From Actinomycetota bacterium (GTDB taxonomy: Bacteria > Actinomycetota > UBA4738 > HRBIN12), in assembly GCA_035697485.1 (NCBI GenBank), contig DASSCU010000005.1, forward strand, positions 1-64,000: a stretch of DNA of 64,000 bases. The letters are read 5' to 3'. The notes beneath the pieces are model-generated. The model had not been told where the DNA came from, did no database searches, and saw only the letters and a list, made by a program, of their open reading frames with translations. This document shows positions 24,853 through 33,882 of the stretch, in pieces; position 1 is the first letter of the stretch; every line of letters starts with the position of its first letter. The translations under genes were made by a program, and so were the position numbers.

Positions 24853-25269
24853 GTGCGGAACCTGTTGATCGCGATCGCCGTCGTGGCCCTCCTCTGGGTG
24901 GTCGCGATCGCGGCGCTCTGGGTCTTCGGGCGGAAGGTCGCCGCGAAGCAGCTCGCACGCGCGATCCCCGACCTCGTGCGACTGTGCCGCGGGCTCATGA
25001 GGGACGATCGGGTGCCGTTCGGGTCGAAGGTGCTGGTAGGCGCCGCGCTCGTGTGGCTGCTCTCGCCGATCGACCTCGTGCCCGAGTTCATCCCGCTGCT
25101 CGGTCCGCTCGACGACGTGATCGTGGTCGGCCTGGTGTTGCGGCACTTGATCAAGCGGGCCGGGCCCGACGTCGTGCAGGAACACTGGCAGGGCGATCCC
25201 CGGTTGCTGCGGACGACCCTGCGCCTGGCGGGTCTCCGCCGATCCGAGATGCCGCCGCTCAACGGTTGA
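24853..25269 (+). CDS. YkvA/DUF1232-domain membrane protein
   Basis: 138 residues. An N-terminal membrane helix (LLIAIAVVALLWVVAIAALW) is followed by DDRVPFGSKVLVGAALVWLL and SPIDLVPEFIPLLGPLDDVI, the core of the DUF1232 family: two hydrophobic segments around SPIDLxPxFIPxxGxxDD. The role of the family is not established. The gene is leaderless by its -10 box and its 3' end overlaps the amidase remnant by 11 nt. Confidence 0.85.
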   Translation: MRNLLIAIAVVALLWVVAIAALWVFGRKVAAKQLARAIPDLVRLCRGLMRDDRVPFGSKVLVGAALVWLLSPIDLVPEFIPLLGPLDDVIVVGLVLRHLIKRAGPDVVQEHWQGDPRLLRTTLRLAGLRRSEMPPLNG

Positions 25270-25509
25270 CGAACGGAAGCTCGACGAATCGCGGGGGCCG
25301 CCGGACGTTCGCGATCTGCTCGAGCGCGGAGGCGAAGCGGAGCAGCGTCGACTCCTGCCAGGCGCGGGCCATGAACGACATCCCGATCGGCACGCCTCCG
25401 GCGACCCCGCTGGCACGGTGATGTGCGGGATAGCCCGCCGCGTCGGAGGGACCGGCGGCTCCGTTCCCGTTGGCGGGATCGTCGCTCCCACGCAGGTTGA
25501 TCACCCAGG
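25259..25509 (-). pseudogene. C-terminal remnant of an amidase-signature enzyme
   Basis: Only about 84 codons of an amidase (GatA-like signature family) C-terminus remain. In the main frame one reads DPANGNGAAGPSDAAGYP and then GVAGGVPIGMSFMARAWQES and RRPPRF. Between these the conserved HITVPAG is found only in another frame (about 25408-25435), so two nearby compensating indels disturb it. Upstream of about 25509 the similarity stops, so the catalytic Ser-Ser-Lys region is missing. This is a decayed 3' fragment, not a working enzyme. Confidence 0.7.
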
Positions 25510-25531
25510 CCCGTCGGAAGGAAGGTGACAC

Positions 25532-25630
25532 ATCCTCGACATCGAAGACCTCCTCCAGATCGCACGGCAGGAAGTCACGAGGTCGCTCACGGACTCGGAA
25601 CGTCGTCAGTATCTGCACACCGACACCTGT
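25532..25630 (+). pseudogene. C-terminal scrap of an actinobacterial STAND/WD40- or cyclase-type protein
   Basis: The frame at 25532 reads ILDIEDLLQIARQEVTRSLT and then DSERRQYLHTDTC. This resembles the conserved tail (LARxRVTRSLTxxECRxYLHxxxCP) that ends many large actinobacterial STAND-ATPase/WD40 or adenylate-cyclase-like regulators. No start codon or upstream domain is present. It abuts the amidase remnant and runs in frame into the next ORF without a stop. I take it as a leftover of a deletion. The assignment rests on remembered family sequence. Confidence 0.45.
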
Positions 25631-25650
25631 TCCGTTAGACGACGCCGAGC

Positions 25651-25656
25651 TACGCT
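25651..25656 (+). promoter_or_regulatory. -10 element TACGCT of the small helical-repeat gene
   Basis: TACGCT, 7-nt spacer, then ATG 25664. Confidence 0.45.
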
Positions 25657-25663
25657 CGCGCCG

Positions 25664-26125
25664 ATGCCCGAAGGACACGCTGACGAACGGGAGTGGGCGG
25701 TCGACCTGTTCAACGAAACCTGGTCGCTGCTCGAGACCGACGACCGTACACGTGAGCAGGACGAGCGCATGATCCACGCTGCCCACGGGTCGCGACTGCA
25801 CTGGGAAGCGGCCGGCACCGCCGAGAACATGGCCGTCGGCGACTGGCTCTGCTCTCGCGTCTATGCGGTCCTCGGTCGGGCCGAGCCGGCCATGTACCAC
25901 GCCCGCTGGTGCCTGTCGCGCGCCGAGACGGAGCGACTCGCCGATTGGGTGCGGGCCGAGGGGCATGAGGCGATCGCACGAGCGCACACCCTCCAGGGTG
26001 AGCTCGACGATGCCCTCTGGCACGCTGCCGAGGCACGGACGATCTGTGACGCGATCGACGACGCCGAAGACCGGGAAGTCGTGCTCGCCGACCTCGCGAC
26101 CCTGCCCATCGACCGAGATGCCTGA
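25664..26125 (+). CDS. Conserved hypothetical helical protein (TPR-like)
   Basis: 153 residues, mostly acidic amphipathic helices: WAVDLFNETWSLLETDDRTR, LHWEAAGTAENMAVGDWLCS, RAEGHEAIARAHTLQGELDD. The helix-turn-helix spacing with small residues at turns recalls tetratricopeptide repeats. I do not recognise the family. The start is supported by a -10 box 7 nt upstream. It overlaps the following LtrA gene by 8 nt, so the two are probably made together. Confidence 0.65.
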   Translation: MPEGHADEREWAVDLFNETWSLLETDDRTREQDERMIHAAHGSRLHWEAAGTAENMAVGDWLCSRVYAVLGRAEPAMYHARWCLSRAETERLADWVRAEGHEAIARAHTLQGELDDALWHAAEARTICDAIDDAEDREVVLADLATLPIDRDA

Positions 26126-27311
26126 GCTGATCCGTCCCGCGCCGATGCGGGAGTTCGACGAGGAGGAGCGCACGGCCACCTGGCTCGAGCTCTTCTTCGA
26201 TCTCTGCTTCGTGGCAGCGGTAGCGGCCCTCGCCCAAGGGCTGCACGCCGATCCGACCCTGCGGGGGCTCTGGCACTTCGCGGCGTTGTTCGTGCCCGTG
26301 TGGTGGGCGTGGATGCAGTTCACATGGTTCGCGACCGCGTGGGACAACGACGATCTGGTGCACCGGCTCGGGATGCTGACCGCGATGCTGATCGTGATCG
26401 TGCTCGCGGCCGGCATCCCGCGGGTCTACGAGGGCAACGACCGACTCTTCGTGTTCGCGTACGCGGGCATGCAAGCGGTCCTGGTGTTGATGTTCGCGAG
26501 GGTGCTGCCGCACGCGGGCGAAGCCCGAGGATTCGCGCGCGCGTACCTGACGGGCGACGCGATCGGCGGGCTGGTGATGCTCTCGTCGATGCTCGTGGAG
26601 GCGCCGACGAGGTACTGGGTCTGGGCGCTCGCGCTGCTGGTGCTCATGGCGACGCCCGTCTTCGCGGTGCGCGCGTTCGAGGGTCAGGCGTTCGATGCCA
26701 GGCACGTACCGGAGCGCTACGGGCTGTTCACGATCATCGTGCTCGGCGAGAGCGTGATCGCCGTCGCCGCGAGCCTCGGCGACGTGCGCCTCGACGGAGG
26801 AGCGATCGCTTCGGCCCTCCTGGGCTTCGCGATCGCCTCCGCGATCTGGTGGAGCTATTTCGAGACCGTCTCTTCCACCTCGCTGTCGCGCGATCGGATG
26901 CTCGATTCCTTCCTCTGGGGGTACGGACACCTGTTCGGCTTCGCGGGCATCGCCGCGGCCGCGATCGGTGTCGAGCTCGCGATCGAAGCCGGAGCGGCGG
27001 GCGATCACGGCCTCGCCCTCGCGACGCGCCTGATGCTCTGCGGCGGAGTGGCGGCATTCCTCGTGTCGCTCGGTGCCGTGCACCTCGCCGAGCACGGCGC
27101 CCGCGACCGAGGCATGGCTCAGCGGGCGATCGCCATCCTCGCCCTGCTCGTACTGACGGCGGTCGGCCGGGGCTGGCCGCCCGCCTTGATGGTCGGAACG
27201 ACGTTCGTCGTGCTAGTCGTGTCCGTCGTGCTCGACGTCGCCGAGCACGGCGGCAAGGGGCTGGCCGCCGACCACGGGCCCGACGACGATCGGGTGCCAC
27301 CGACGCCGTAG
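26118..27311 (+). CDS. ltrA: Low-temperature-requirement A (LtrA) family membrane protein
   Basis: 397 residues with about ten or more hydrophobic helices. The N-terminal ATWLELFFDLCFVAAVAALA is the LtrA signature (xxELFFDLxFV), and YGLFTIIVLGESVIAVAA is the second conserved block. The family was named from a Listeria mutant unable to grow in the cold; its molecular function is unknown. The start ATG 26118 overlaps the preceding gene's end. A longer in-frame ORF from 25863 lies inside that gene and is rejected. Confidence 0.88.
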   Translation: MPELIRPAPMREFDEEERTATWLELFFDLCFVAAVAALAQGLHADPTLRGLWHFAALFVPVWWAWMQFTWFATAWDNDDLVHRLGMLTAMLIVIVLAAGIPRVYEGNDRLFVFAYAGMQAVLVLMFARVLPHAGEARGFARAYLTGDAIGGLVMLSSMLVEAPTRYWVWALALLVLMATPVFAVRAFEGQAFDARHVPERYGLFTIIVLGESVIAVAASLGDVRLDGGAIASALLGFAIASAIWWSYFETVSSTSLSRDRMLDSFLWGYGHLFGFAGIAAAAIGVELAIEAGAAGDHGLALATRLMLCGGVAAFLVSLGAVHLAEHGARDRGMAQRAIAILALLVLTAVGRGWPPALMVGTTFVVLVVSVVLDVAEHGGKGLAADHGPDDDRVPPTP

Positions 27312-27324
27312 CGGCACGACGAGC

Positions 27325-29826
27325 TCAGATGCTCGGGGATCTGAAGCCGGACTTCGCGATCACGTGATCCCTCGATTCTGCAGATAGGCGTTTCAGCGAA
27401 GGCCAGTCGACGTGGAGCAACTCGCCGTGGCGCTTCATCACCCGGCCGGCGATCAGCACCGTGTCGACGTTGCCCGTGTCCATGCCGGCCACGACCGCCG
27501 TGGCGGGGTCGTTGAGCGGGGTCACGTTGATCCGGTCGGTGCGCAGCATGATCACGTCGGCGAACTTCCCCGGGGTCAAACTGCCCGTGATCGACTCGAG
27601 CCCGTTCGCCTTGGCTCCCTCGATCGTGGCGCAGGCCAGCACCTCCCTGGTCGTGAGCGCGGTGCTGCCCTCAGCCGTCGCGATCGCACGCTGCAGCGCG
27701 AGCACCGAGCGCATCTGGTTGAACATGTCGCCCGGCACGTTGGTCTCGACGTCGACGCTCAGGCTCGGGCGCAGACCCCGGTCGAGGAACTTCTGGATCG
27801 GCGGCATGCCATGGCCCATCATCATCTCCACCGGGGAGGCGAGGGAGACGGTGCCGCCGCTGTCGACGATCATCTGGAGCTCGGTGTCGTTCAGGGTCGT
27901 GCAGTGGATGTAGGTGGTGTCTGGTCCGAGCAGGCCCGCTTCCCCGAACTCCTGGACCTTCCCGTCGCGCCCGTAGGAACCCACGCCGACGTGCGTCGTG
28001 ATGCGGGCCCCGGTCTCCCGGGCGAGCTTCCAGTGGTCACGGGTGACCTCGAAGTCGGTGAACTCCGGGCCGGGGGCCGCGAGGGCGAGCGAGAGCAGCT
28101 GATCCTTCGTCGCGAAGTGCTCGTTCGCCGCACGCACGAACCAGCTCGGCTGCCGCTCCTCCCACTTCCCCCACCAGGGGAACCCGTAGGCGAACACCGC
28201 GCGCAGCCCCGAGTCCTTGAGCGCCTGGACCACGGCGTCGGTGTGCGCCGGCGACCCTTGGATGTGCGACCAGTCCAGAAGGGTCGTGACGCCGGCATCG
28301 ATCGCGCCCATCGCCGAGAGCAGGTCGCCAACGTACGAGTCCTCGGGACGGTACGCGGGCGCGAGCTTGTGCAACACGTAGGAGATGTAGCTGGATCGCC
28401 CCTCGAGCGGGACGTCGGTCCCGATGTTGCGCAGCAGGCCCTCCCAGATGTGCCGATGCGTATCCACGAACCCGGGCATCACGATCATGCCGGTCGCGTC
28501 GATCACCTCGGCGTCGGCGATCGGACCGATGCCGGGGCGAACCTCGACGATGCGGTCTCCCTCGATCAGCACGTCGGCGGTCGCGAACTCGCCCACGTGA
28601 GGATCGAGGCTCAGCACGGTGCCACCCGCGATGACCTTCGTCCCGGTCGGCGTGACGCGGAAGTCCACGCCTGAGGGATACAGGTCGGGGATCTCCGCCT
28701 GCTTCGGAGGCCGGCTCCCGATCGCGAGACGGCGCGCGCGTTTGTAGTTCCGCTTCACGAGCTCCTTCAGGTCGCCGAGCTGGAAGAGCACGATGCCCAG
28801 CAGCACGAGGACGCCGATGATGATCAGGCCGTGTTCAGCACTCAGTCCGAGGAACGGCAGGGCGCTGATGATGAGCGCGAGGAGCACCGACGCGACGAGT
28901 GCGCCGAGGAACGTCGCCCGCCCACCCGAGAGCGCCGCGCCGCCCAGCACCGCGGCGGTGATGCTGTTCAGGGCGTAGCTGTCGCCGATCGCCGCGTTCC
29001 CGATGCCGGACCGCGTCATCACGAAGAACGCCGCGACGGTGGCGAAGATCGCCGACAGCAGGAGCGCACGCACGCGGACCCACTTCGTGCGGACCCCGTT
29101 GCGCTTGGCGGAGACATCGTCGAAACCCGTCGCTCGCAGCTGCAGGCCCTGACCCGTCGCGTGGAGCCAGTAGTCGAGCACCGCTGCCACGACGATGCAG
29201 ACGACGAAGATGATCGGCATCGGGCCGAGGCCGGTGCGCAGCCACTCCGTGAAGTCGCGGTTGATGATGCCCCCGGGCGTCTCGCGCAACGTGAGCGAGA
29301 TGCCGTTGAGGATGCTGAGCGTGGCGAGCGTGGCGATGATCGATGGGATCTTCAGACCGACGACGAGGACGGCGTTCACCGCCCCCACGGCGAGAGCGCA
29401 GAGGAACACCGCCCCGGCCCCGAGCAGGATCTGGGACGTGGTCGTGTCGGGCCCGATCAGGAACGAGGCGACCACGACGCCGATCGTGACCATCGCTCCC
29501 ACCGACAGGTCGAGGTATCCGACGAGCAGTGCGTGCGTCTGTCCCATCGCGACCATCGCGAGCGGCGCGGCGAGGATCAGGATGTTCGTGACGTTCGAGG
29601 TATTGATGAAGCCCTCGAACCGGGAGGTCGTGTACCCGGCGACCGCGGCGATCAGAAGGAGCTGGAGCACCACCGGCATCCAGAGCCGGAAGCGGACGAT
29701 CTTGCGCCACTTGTTCTTGTCTCGGGCGTCGCGAAGCACCTTGCGGACCGCGATCCTCGCTGTGTCGACGGTCGTGGCGCCGGAGCTCGGACCACCGGGT
29801 GGTCTCGTGCCCGCCTGCGTGCTCAC
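27325..29826 (-). CDS. Fusion of RbsC-type ABC permease and amidohydrolase
   Basis: One uninterrupted 833-residue ORF. Residues about 45-350 are a CUT2/RbsC-type permease: IAAVAGYTTSRFEGFINTSN, then DLSVGAMVTIGVVVASFLIG and AAVLGGAALSGGRATFLGAL. After a 45-residue basic linker, residues about 397-815 are a subtype-I amidohydrolase (TrzN/SsnA/guanine deaminase-like): MPGFVDTHRHIWEGLL with metal ligands His457 and His459, His612 in THVGVG, His641 in YIHCTT and Asp692 in SVDVE. The hydrolase is predicted in the cytoplasm behind the last helix. GTG 29826 overlaps the upstream ATPase stop by 4 nt. It is the last gene of the ten-gene operon. Confidence 0.9.
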   Translation of the reverse strand: MSTQAGTRPPGGPSSGATTVDTARIAVRKVLRDARDKNKWRKIVRFRLWMPVVLQLLLIAAVAGYTTSRFEGFINTSNVTNILILAAPLAMVAMGQTHALLVGYLDLSVGAMVTIGVVVASFLIGPDTTTSQILLGAGAVFLCALAVGAVNAVLVVGLKIPSIIATLATLSILNGISLTLRETPGGIINRDFTEWLRTGLGPMPIIFVVCIVVAAVLDYWLHATGQGLQLRATGFDDVSAKRNGVRTKWVRVRALLLSAIFATVAAFFVMTRSGIGNAAIGDSYALNSITAAVLGGAALSGGRATFLGALVASVLLALIISALPFLGLSAEHGLIIIGVLVLLGIVLFQLGDLKELVKRNYKRARRLAIGSRPPKQAEIPDLYPSGVDFRVTPTGTKVIAGGTVLSLDPHVGEFATADVLIEGDRIVEVRPGIGPIADAEVIDATGMIVMPGFVDTHRHIWEGLLRNIGTDVPLEGRSSYISYVLHKLAPAYRPEDSYVGDLLSAMGAIDAGVTTLLDWSHIQGSPAHTDAVVQALKDSGLRAVFAYGFPWWGKWEERQPSWFVRAANEHFATKDQLLSLALAAPGPEFTDFEVTRDHWKLARETGARITTHVGVGSYGRDGKVQEFGEAGLLGPDTTYIHCTTLNDTELQMIVDSGGTVSLASPVEMMMGHGMPPIQKFLDRGLRPSLSVDVETNVPGDMFNQMRSVLALQRAIATAEGSTALTTREVLACATIEGAKANGLESITGSLTPGKFADVIMLRTDRINVTPLNDPATAVVAGMDTGNVDTVLIAGRVMKRHGELLHVDWPSLKRLSAESRDHVIAKSGFRSPSI

Positions 29827-31439
29827 CCGGCGCCACCGCCTGCGTGTCCGCCACCGTCACCGGAGGACGACTTCGGCATCGCGACGCCGAGCGGGGACCG
29901 TCCCGCGCGCGACATGCCCGGGCCGCGGACGATCGCCTCGACGATGCGCAGCTCGTCGAGCTCGTCGCCCGGGATCTCCTCGACGATCGTGCCGCGCGAC
30001 ATCACGAGCACCCGGTCGCAGAGGCCGCTCAGCTCGATCGGGTCGCTCGACTTCACGAGGATCGCGGTGCCGGCGTTGCTGCGCGAGCGCAGCGCCGCGT
30101 AGATGTCGAAGCGGGAGCCGACATCCACCCCCTGGGTCGGCTCGTACGCGAGGATCACGGCAGGCTCACGGAGGAACGTTCGGGAGACGGCGACCTTCTG
30201 CTGGTTGCCGCCGGAGAGGAACCCGACCGGCTGCTCCAGCGAGGGCGTGCGGATCTCGAGTCGGTCGACGAGCTCCTGCACGGTCGCTCGCTCCTTGCGG
30301 CGGCGCAGGAACCCGAACACGCCGAACCGCTTCAGCGACTGGAGCGTGGCGTTCACTCGCACGCCGAGTACCGGCATCAAGGCTTCGTGCTTGCGATCGC
30401 CGGGAAGCATCATGATGCCCGCGCGCACGGCTTCGTGCGTCGAGATCAGCATCAGCTCGTCGTCGTGGCAGACGACCCTGCCCGCGCGCGGCGGCTGGCG
30501 TCCGGCGAGGCAGTCGAAGAGCTGCGGTTGCCCATTCCCTTCGGCGCCCGCGACGCCGACCACCTCCCCGCTCTCGAGGGTGAAGCTCACGGGACCGAAC
30601 GATTGACCCTGCAGCCCGTCGACCACCAATACGTCGTTGCGTACGGCGCTCTCGGGCGCAGACGGCGGGAAGGCGGCCTCGAAGGCGCGACCGACGATCA
30701 GATCGACCAGCTCGTGCTCGCTCGTCGTCGAGGCGTCGAAGGTCCCCTGGTTCGTGCCGTCACGCAGGACCGTGATGCGGTCGGCGATCTCGAGGACCTC
30801 GGGCAGGCGGTGGCTCACGTAGACGACGCCCACGCCCCGCTCGCGGCAGGCGGCGAGGGTCCGATGCAGCGCCTCGACCTCGTGCGGGCCGAGCGCCGTG
30901 GTCGGCTCGTCGAGGAGCAGCACCTTCGGGTCGGTCACGAGTGCCTTCGCGACCTCGAAGAGCTGACGGTCGGCCAGGGTGAGCATGCCGGCCGGAGCAT
31001 CGGGGAACAGCTCGATGTCGAGATCGAAGCCCGCGAGGACCGAGCGAGCCCACTTCTTGCGCCGCCAGAAGCGCGGGCGCTGCTCTGGCGGCGCGGAGAG
31101 GTAGAGGTTGTTCTTGACGGGTTGCGCGAGGATCAGCGAGGTGTCCTGGTAGGCCATCGCGAGCCCCAGCGCCCGCGCCTGTGCGGGCGAGTCCCGGCGC
31201 AGCCGCTTCCCGCCGATCGTGACCGTGCCGCGGTCGGGATCGACGGCGCCGCTCGCGATCCCGAGGAGGGTGGATTTGCCCGAACCGTTCTCGCCGACGA
31301 TCGCATGCACCTCGCCGGCGCGGCAGTCGACGCTGACACCGCTCAGCGCCCGAACGGCGCCGAACTGACGGGAGACGCCCCGGAGCTCGAGCACGAGCTC
31401 CGGGGCCGTCGACCGTTCGTCGAGAGGGCGGTGGTTCAT
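29823..31439 (-). CDS. RbsA/MglA-type ABC transporter ATPase (two ABC domains)
   Basis: 538 residues from ATG 31439, which overlaps the binding-protein stop by 4 nt. First ABC domain: IVGENGSGKSTLLGIASG, TLADRQLFEVAKAL (degenerate signature), VLLLDEPTTALG. Second: VVGVAGAEGNGQPQLFDCLA in place of a classical P-loop, signature LSGGNQQKVAVSR, and ILAYEPTQGVDVGSR, as usual for the second half of RbsA-type ATPases. It powers the two permeases encoded on either side. The C-terminal tail is Gly/Ser-rich. Confidence 0.9.
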   Translation of the reverse strand: MNHRPLDERSTAPELVLELRGVSRQFGAVRALSGVSVDCRAGEVHAIVGENGSGKSTLLGIASGAVDPDRGTVTIGGKRLRRDSPAQARALGLAMAYQDTSLILAQPVKNNLYLSAPPEQRPRFWRRKKWARSVLAGFDLDIELFPDAPAGMLTLADRQLFEVAKALVTDPKVLLLDEPTTALGPHEVEALHRTLAACRERGVGVVYVSHRLPEVLEIADRITVLRDGTNQGTFDASTTSEHELVDLIVGRAFEAAFPPSAPESAVRNDVLVVDGLQGQSFGPVSFTLESGEVVGVAGAEGNGQPQLFDCLAGRQPPRAGRVVCHDDELMLISTHEAVRAGIMMLPGDRKHEALMPVLGVRVNATLQSLKRFGVFGFLRRRKERATVQELVDRLEIRTPSLEQPVGFLSGGNQQKVAVSRTFLREPAVILAYEPTQGVDVGSRFDIYAALRSRSNAGTAILVKSSDPIELSGLCDRVLVMSRGTIVEEIPGDELDELRIVEAIVRGPGMSRAGRSPLGVAMPKSSSGDGGGHAGGGAG

Positions 31440-32716
31440 CCCTCCGGGTACATCTGGGCGAGCACCTCGTCGGGCACCAGGCTGGTGCCCGACACCGTGG
31501 GCGTCACCCGGTCGGGATCGCAATTGTCCGCGGTGACCTCACGCATCACGTGCGGCACCACGATCTCGGCGGGGATCTCCGCGCCTTGGAGCTTCAGCAT
31601 CGCCGCGGTCACGGCGACCCGCGACTGGAAGTTGCCGCCGGCCGAGAAGAAGATCTTGTAGCTCGGCTCGTTGCGTTCCACCCAGTCGCAGAACAGCGTC
31701 TGCTCGTCGGTACGGACCACGACCGTGATGTCCTTCACGGGGACGTCGAGCTCCTCGTACGCGTCGAGCGCGGTGTACATGCCGTCGGCGTACTCGTAGG
31801 CATACCCCTTGATGTCGGGGTCCTTCGACAACCACCCGAGTACGGACTGCAGGGCGAAGTCGTTCACCCAGTAAGTGTCCGCGGGAGGACCGACGGGCTT
31901 GACCCCGCTGTCCAACGCGGGCTGCATGCACCTCTGCCAGCCCGCCGAGAGCGCGTTGCCGGGCGTGCCGCCCATGATCCCGATCTTGCCGTTGCCGACC
32001 TCGGTGTTGAGGACGTCGGCGAAGCTCTCGCCAAGGGCGCACAGGTCCTCGCCCACGATCGCTGTGTAGTCCTCGCCGGGCACCAGGGCACCTTCGTCAC
32101 CCGGGAGTCCGACCCACCCCGCGGAATACGGGATGTAGGGGATACCGGCGGCCTCGGCCTCGAGGATCGCGCCGGCGATGTTCGTGCCCTGGTCGGGGTA
32201 CCCGATGATGAAGTCCACCCCACGCTGGATCAGGAAGCGGATGTCCGCCTCAGCGACCGCGGGGTCCTCGTCCCACTGGGCGTCACGGGAGACGATCGTG
32301 CCGATCTCCGGGTACGTGAGCGCCTGGAGGATCGCCTCCATGTGCGTGACCTGACGCCACACGTTCCCACGGCCGCCGTCGGCGACGCCCATGATCATCT
32401 CGCCGCCGCTGCCCGTGTCGCACTCGACGTTGTTCCAGCACTCGAGCGCCGTGTCGATCGTGGCCTGGTCGAGATCCTGATCGGCACGGGCGATCGACGC
32501 GAGGACGACGTCGGGCACGTCCTCGACGGGTCCCAGCGCCTTCTCCACCAGCGCCGGATCGGCGTCGACGCTCTCCCCGTACTCCGACAGCTCGCTCCCG
32601 GCCGCGCTGGCCGTAGCGGTGTCGGTGCTGCCTTGCGCGTCGCCGCCGTCGTCGCTGCACGCCGCGACCAGCAGCGTGAACGCGAGGACGACACCGACGA
32701 ACCTGAACCGTTGCAT
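31436..32716 (-). CDS. Periplasmic-binding-protein-like lipoprotein of the ABC importer
   Basis: 426 residues from ATG 32716 with a GGGGGAGGAGG ribosome binding site. The signal peptide ends at lipobox LLVAAC, then a Ser/Thr-rich tether. The body is a type-I sugar-binding-protein-like fold: FLIQRGVDFIIGYPDQGTNI, AEAAGIPYIPYSAGW, GKIGIMGGTPGNALSAGWQR, GYAYEYADGMYTALDAYEEL. It captures the substrate outside the membrane. The family binds sugars, nucleosides, autoinducers and similar small molecules, so the ligand is not fixed by sequence. The 86-bp gap to the upstream permease gene is the longest in this operon. Confidence 0.88.
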   Translation of the reverse strand: MQRFRFVGVVLAFTLLVAACSDDGGDAQGSTDTATASAAGSELSEYGESVDADPALVEKALGPVEDVPDVVLASIARADQDLDQATIDTALECWNNVECDTGSGGEMIMGVADGGRGNVWRQVTHMEAILQALTYPEIGTIVSRDAQWDEDPAVAEADIRFLIQRGVDFIIGYPDQGTNIAGAILEAEAAGIPYIPYSAGWVGLPGDEGALVPGEDYTAIVGEDLCALGESFADVLNTEVGNGKIGIMGGTPGNALSAGWQRCMQPALDSGVKPVGPPADTYWVNDFALQSVLGWLSKDPDIKGYAYEYADGMYTALDAYEELDVPVKDITVVVRTDEQTLFCDWVERNEPSYKIFFSAGGNFQSRVAVTAAMLKLQGAEIPAEIVVPHVMREVTADNCDPDRVTPTVSGTSLVPDEVLAQMYPEG

Positions 32717-32802
32717 ACGCCTCCTCCCCCTCCCTCCTTGGCCGCTGTCTCCTTGACCCGAGCTCGGCTCGGGTGCCGCCCGTTGGAGCGGTCCCCCCTC
32801 CC

Positions 32803-33882
32803 TCATTCGCTACCCCCTTCATCCGTTCTCTCGCCCGTCGTGCCGGCGCTCAGCGCCGCCGGCACATCCGGATGTCTCCGCTCACGGAGTACCTGCTCGA
32901 CCCCGCGGATGATCCGGTCGCCCGACACCAGCATGCCGCCGACGATCACGAGCCCGAAGACGACGAACTGCAGGGCGGTGGACAGCCCCATCACGCGCAT
33001 CATCTGGTTGAGGCCCGCGAGGAAGAACGCGCCCGCCCATGTCGAGAGCGGGCTCGCCAATCCTCCGGTCAGTGATGCGCCGCCGATCACGACCGCCGCG
33101 ATCGGTCCGAGCAGGTACGGCACACCGAGACTGGTGCTGGGCGTCTTGAGGAACGCGGCGAGCAAGATCGCGGCTGCCGCGTAGAACATCGCCGCGATCA
33201 CGTACGCGGCCACCTGGTTGAGGTTCACGCGCAAGCCGGCGATCCAACTCGCCACGGGGTTCGCGCCGACGACCTGGAACCGCCGACCCGGCGTGGTGAA
33301 CCGGAAGATCACGATCAGTGCCGCGGTGAGCACAACGCCGACCCAGAACGTCCGCGTCACGCCGAGGAACCGCGTCGACGTCCACTCCGAGAGTCCCGAA
33401 GGCACCGGCGTCTGGATCGCGACACCCGTGTAGTAGCGGAAGGCGAGGCCGCTCACGATCTGGCCCACGGCGAGCGTGACGATCAGCGCGTTGAGCCCCA
33501 GGCCTCCGATCAGGATGCCGTTCACGAGACCGACGAGAGCTGCGGCGAGCAGAGCGGCGCCGATCGCCGTCCAGATGCGCTCGTCGGACGCGTCGCCGAC
33601 CCCGACCACGAGTACCGCCGCAAGGGTGACGGTGCCCGGCACACTGAGGTCGATGCCGCCCGTCATGATCACGAGCATCTGGCCGAGCGCGGCGATCGCG
33701 AGGAACGTGCCGAACGGCGCGATCGCTCGCAACGACGGCGCGCGCAGGGTCGCTGGCGCCCAGATCGCCGCGACGACGATCAGCAGCAGGATCGCGATGT
33801 ACACGGGCATGTATCGCGACGCGACGACGAACGACGTAACGGCCGAGGAAGGGGCTCGGCGGGTCACGGCGGTGGTGCTCAT
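32803..33882 (-). CDS. RbsC-type ABC transporter permease
   Basis: 359 residues from ATG 33882. Seen: MPVYIAILLLIVVAAIWAPA, then MLVIMTGGIDLSVPGTVTLA, the conserved GGIDLSVG-like stretch of CUT2 permeases, and PIAAVVIGGASLTGGLASPL. Roughly eight to ten helices are present. With the permease half of the 27325-29826 fusion it would make a heterodimeric channel. The start overlaps the amidohydrolase stop by 4 nt; longer in-frame N-termini lie inside that gene. Confidence 0.88.
   Translation of the reverse strand: MSTTAVTRRAPSSAVTSFVVASRYMPVYIAILLLIVVAAIWAPATLRAPSLRAIAPFGTFLAIAALGQMLVIMTGGIDLSVPGTVTLAAVLVVGVGDASDERIWTAIGAALLAAALVGLVNGILIGGLGLNALIVTLAVGQIVSGLAFRYYTGVAIQTPVPSGLSEWTSTRFLGVTRTFWVGVVLTAALIVIFRFTTPGRRFQVVGANPVASWIAGLRVNLNQVAAYVIAAMFYAAAAILLAAFLKTPSTSLGVPYLLGPIAAVVIGGASLTGGLASPLSTWAGAFFLAGLNQMMRVMGLSTALQFVVFGLVIVGGMLVSGDRIIRGVEQVLRERRHPDVPAALSAGTTGERTDEGGSE

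Noticed and set aside
29799-33184. Long plus-strand ORFs of 620 and 544 residues opposite the ABC transporter genes
   Set aside because: Antisense to clear ATPase, lipoprotein and permease genes; His/Arg/Asp-rich composition typical of reversed coding sequence.
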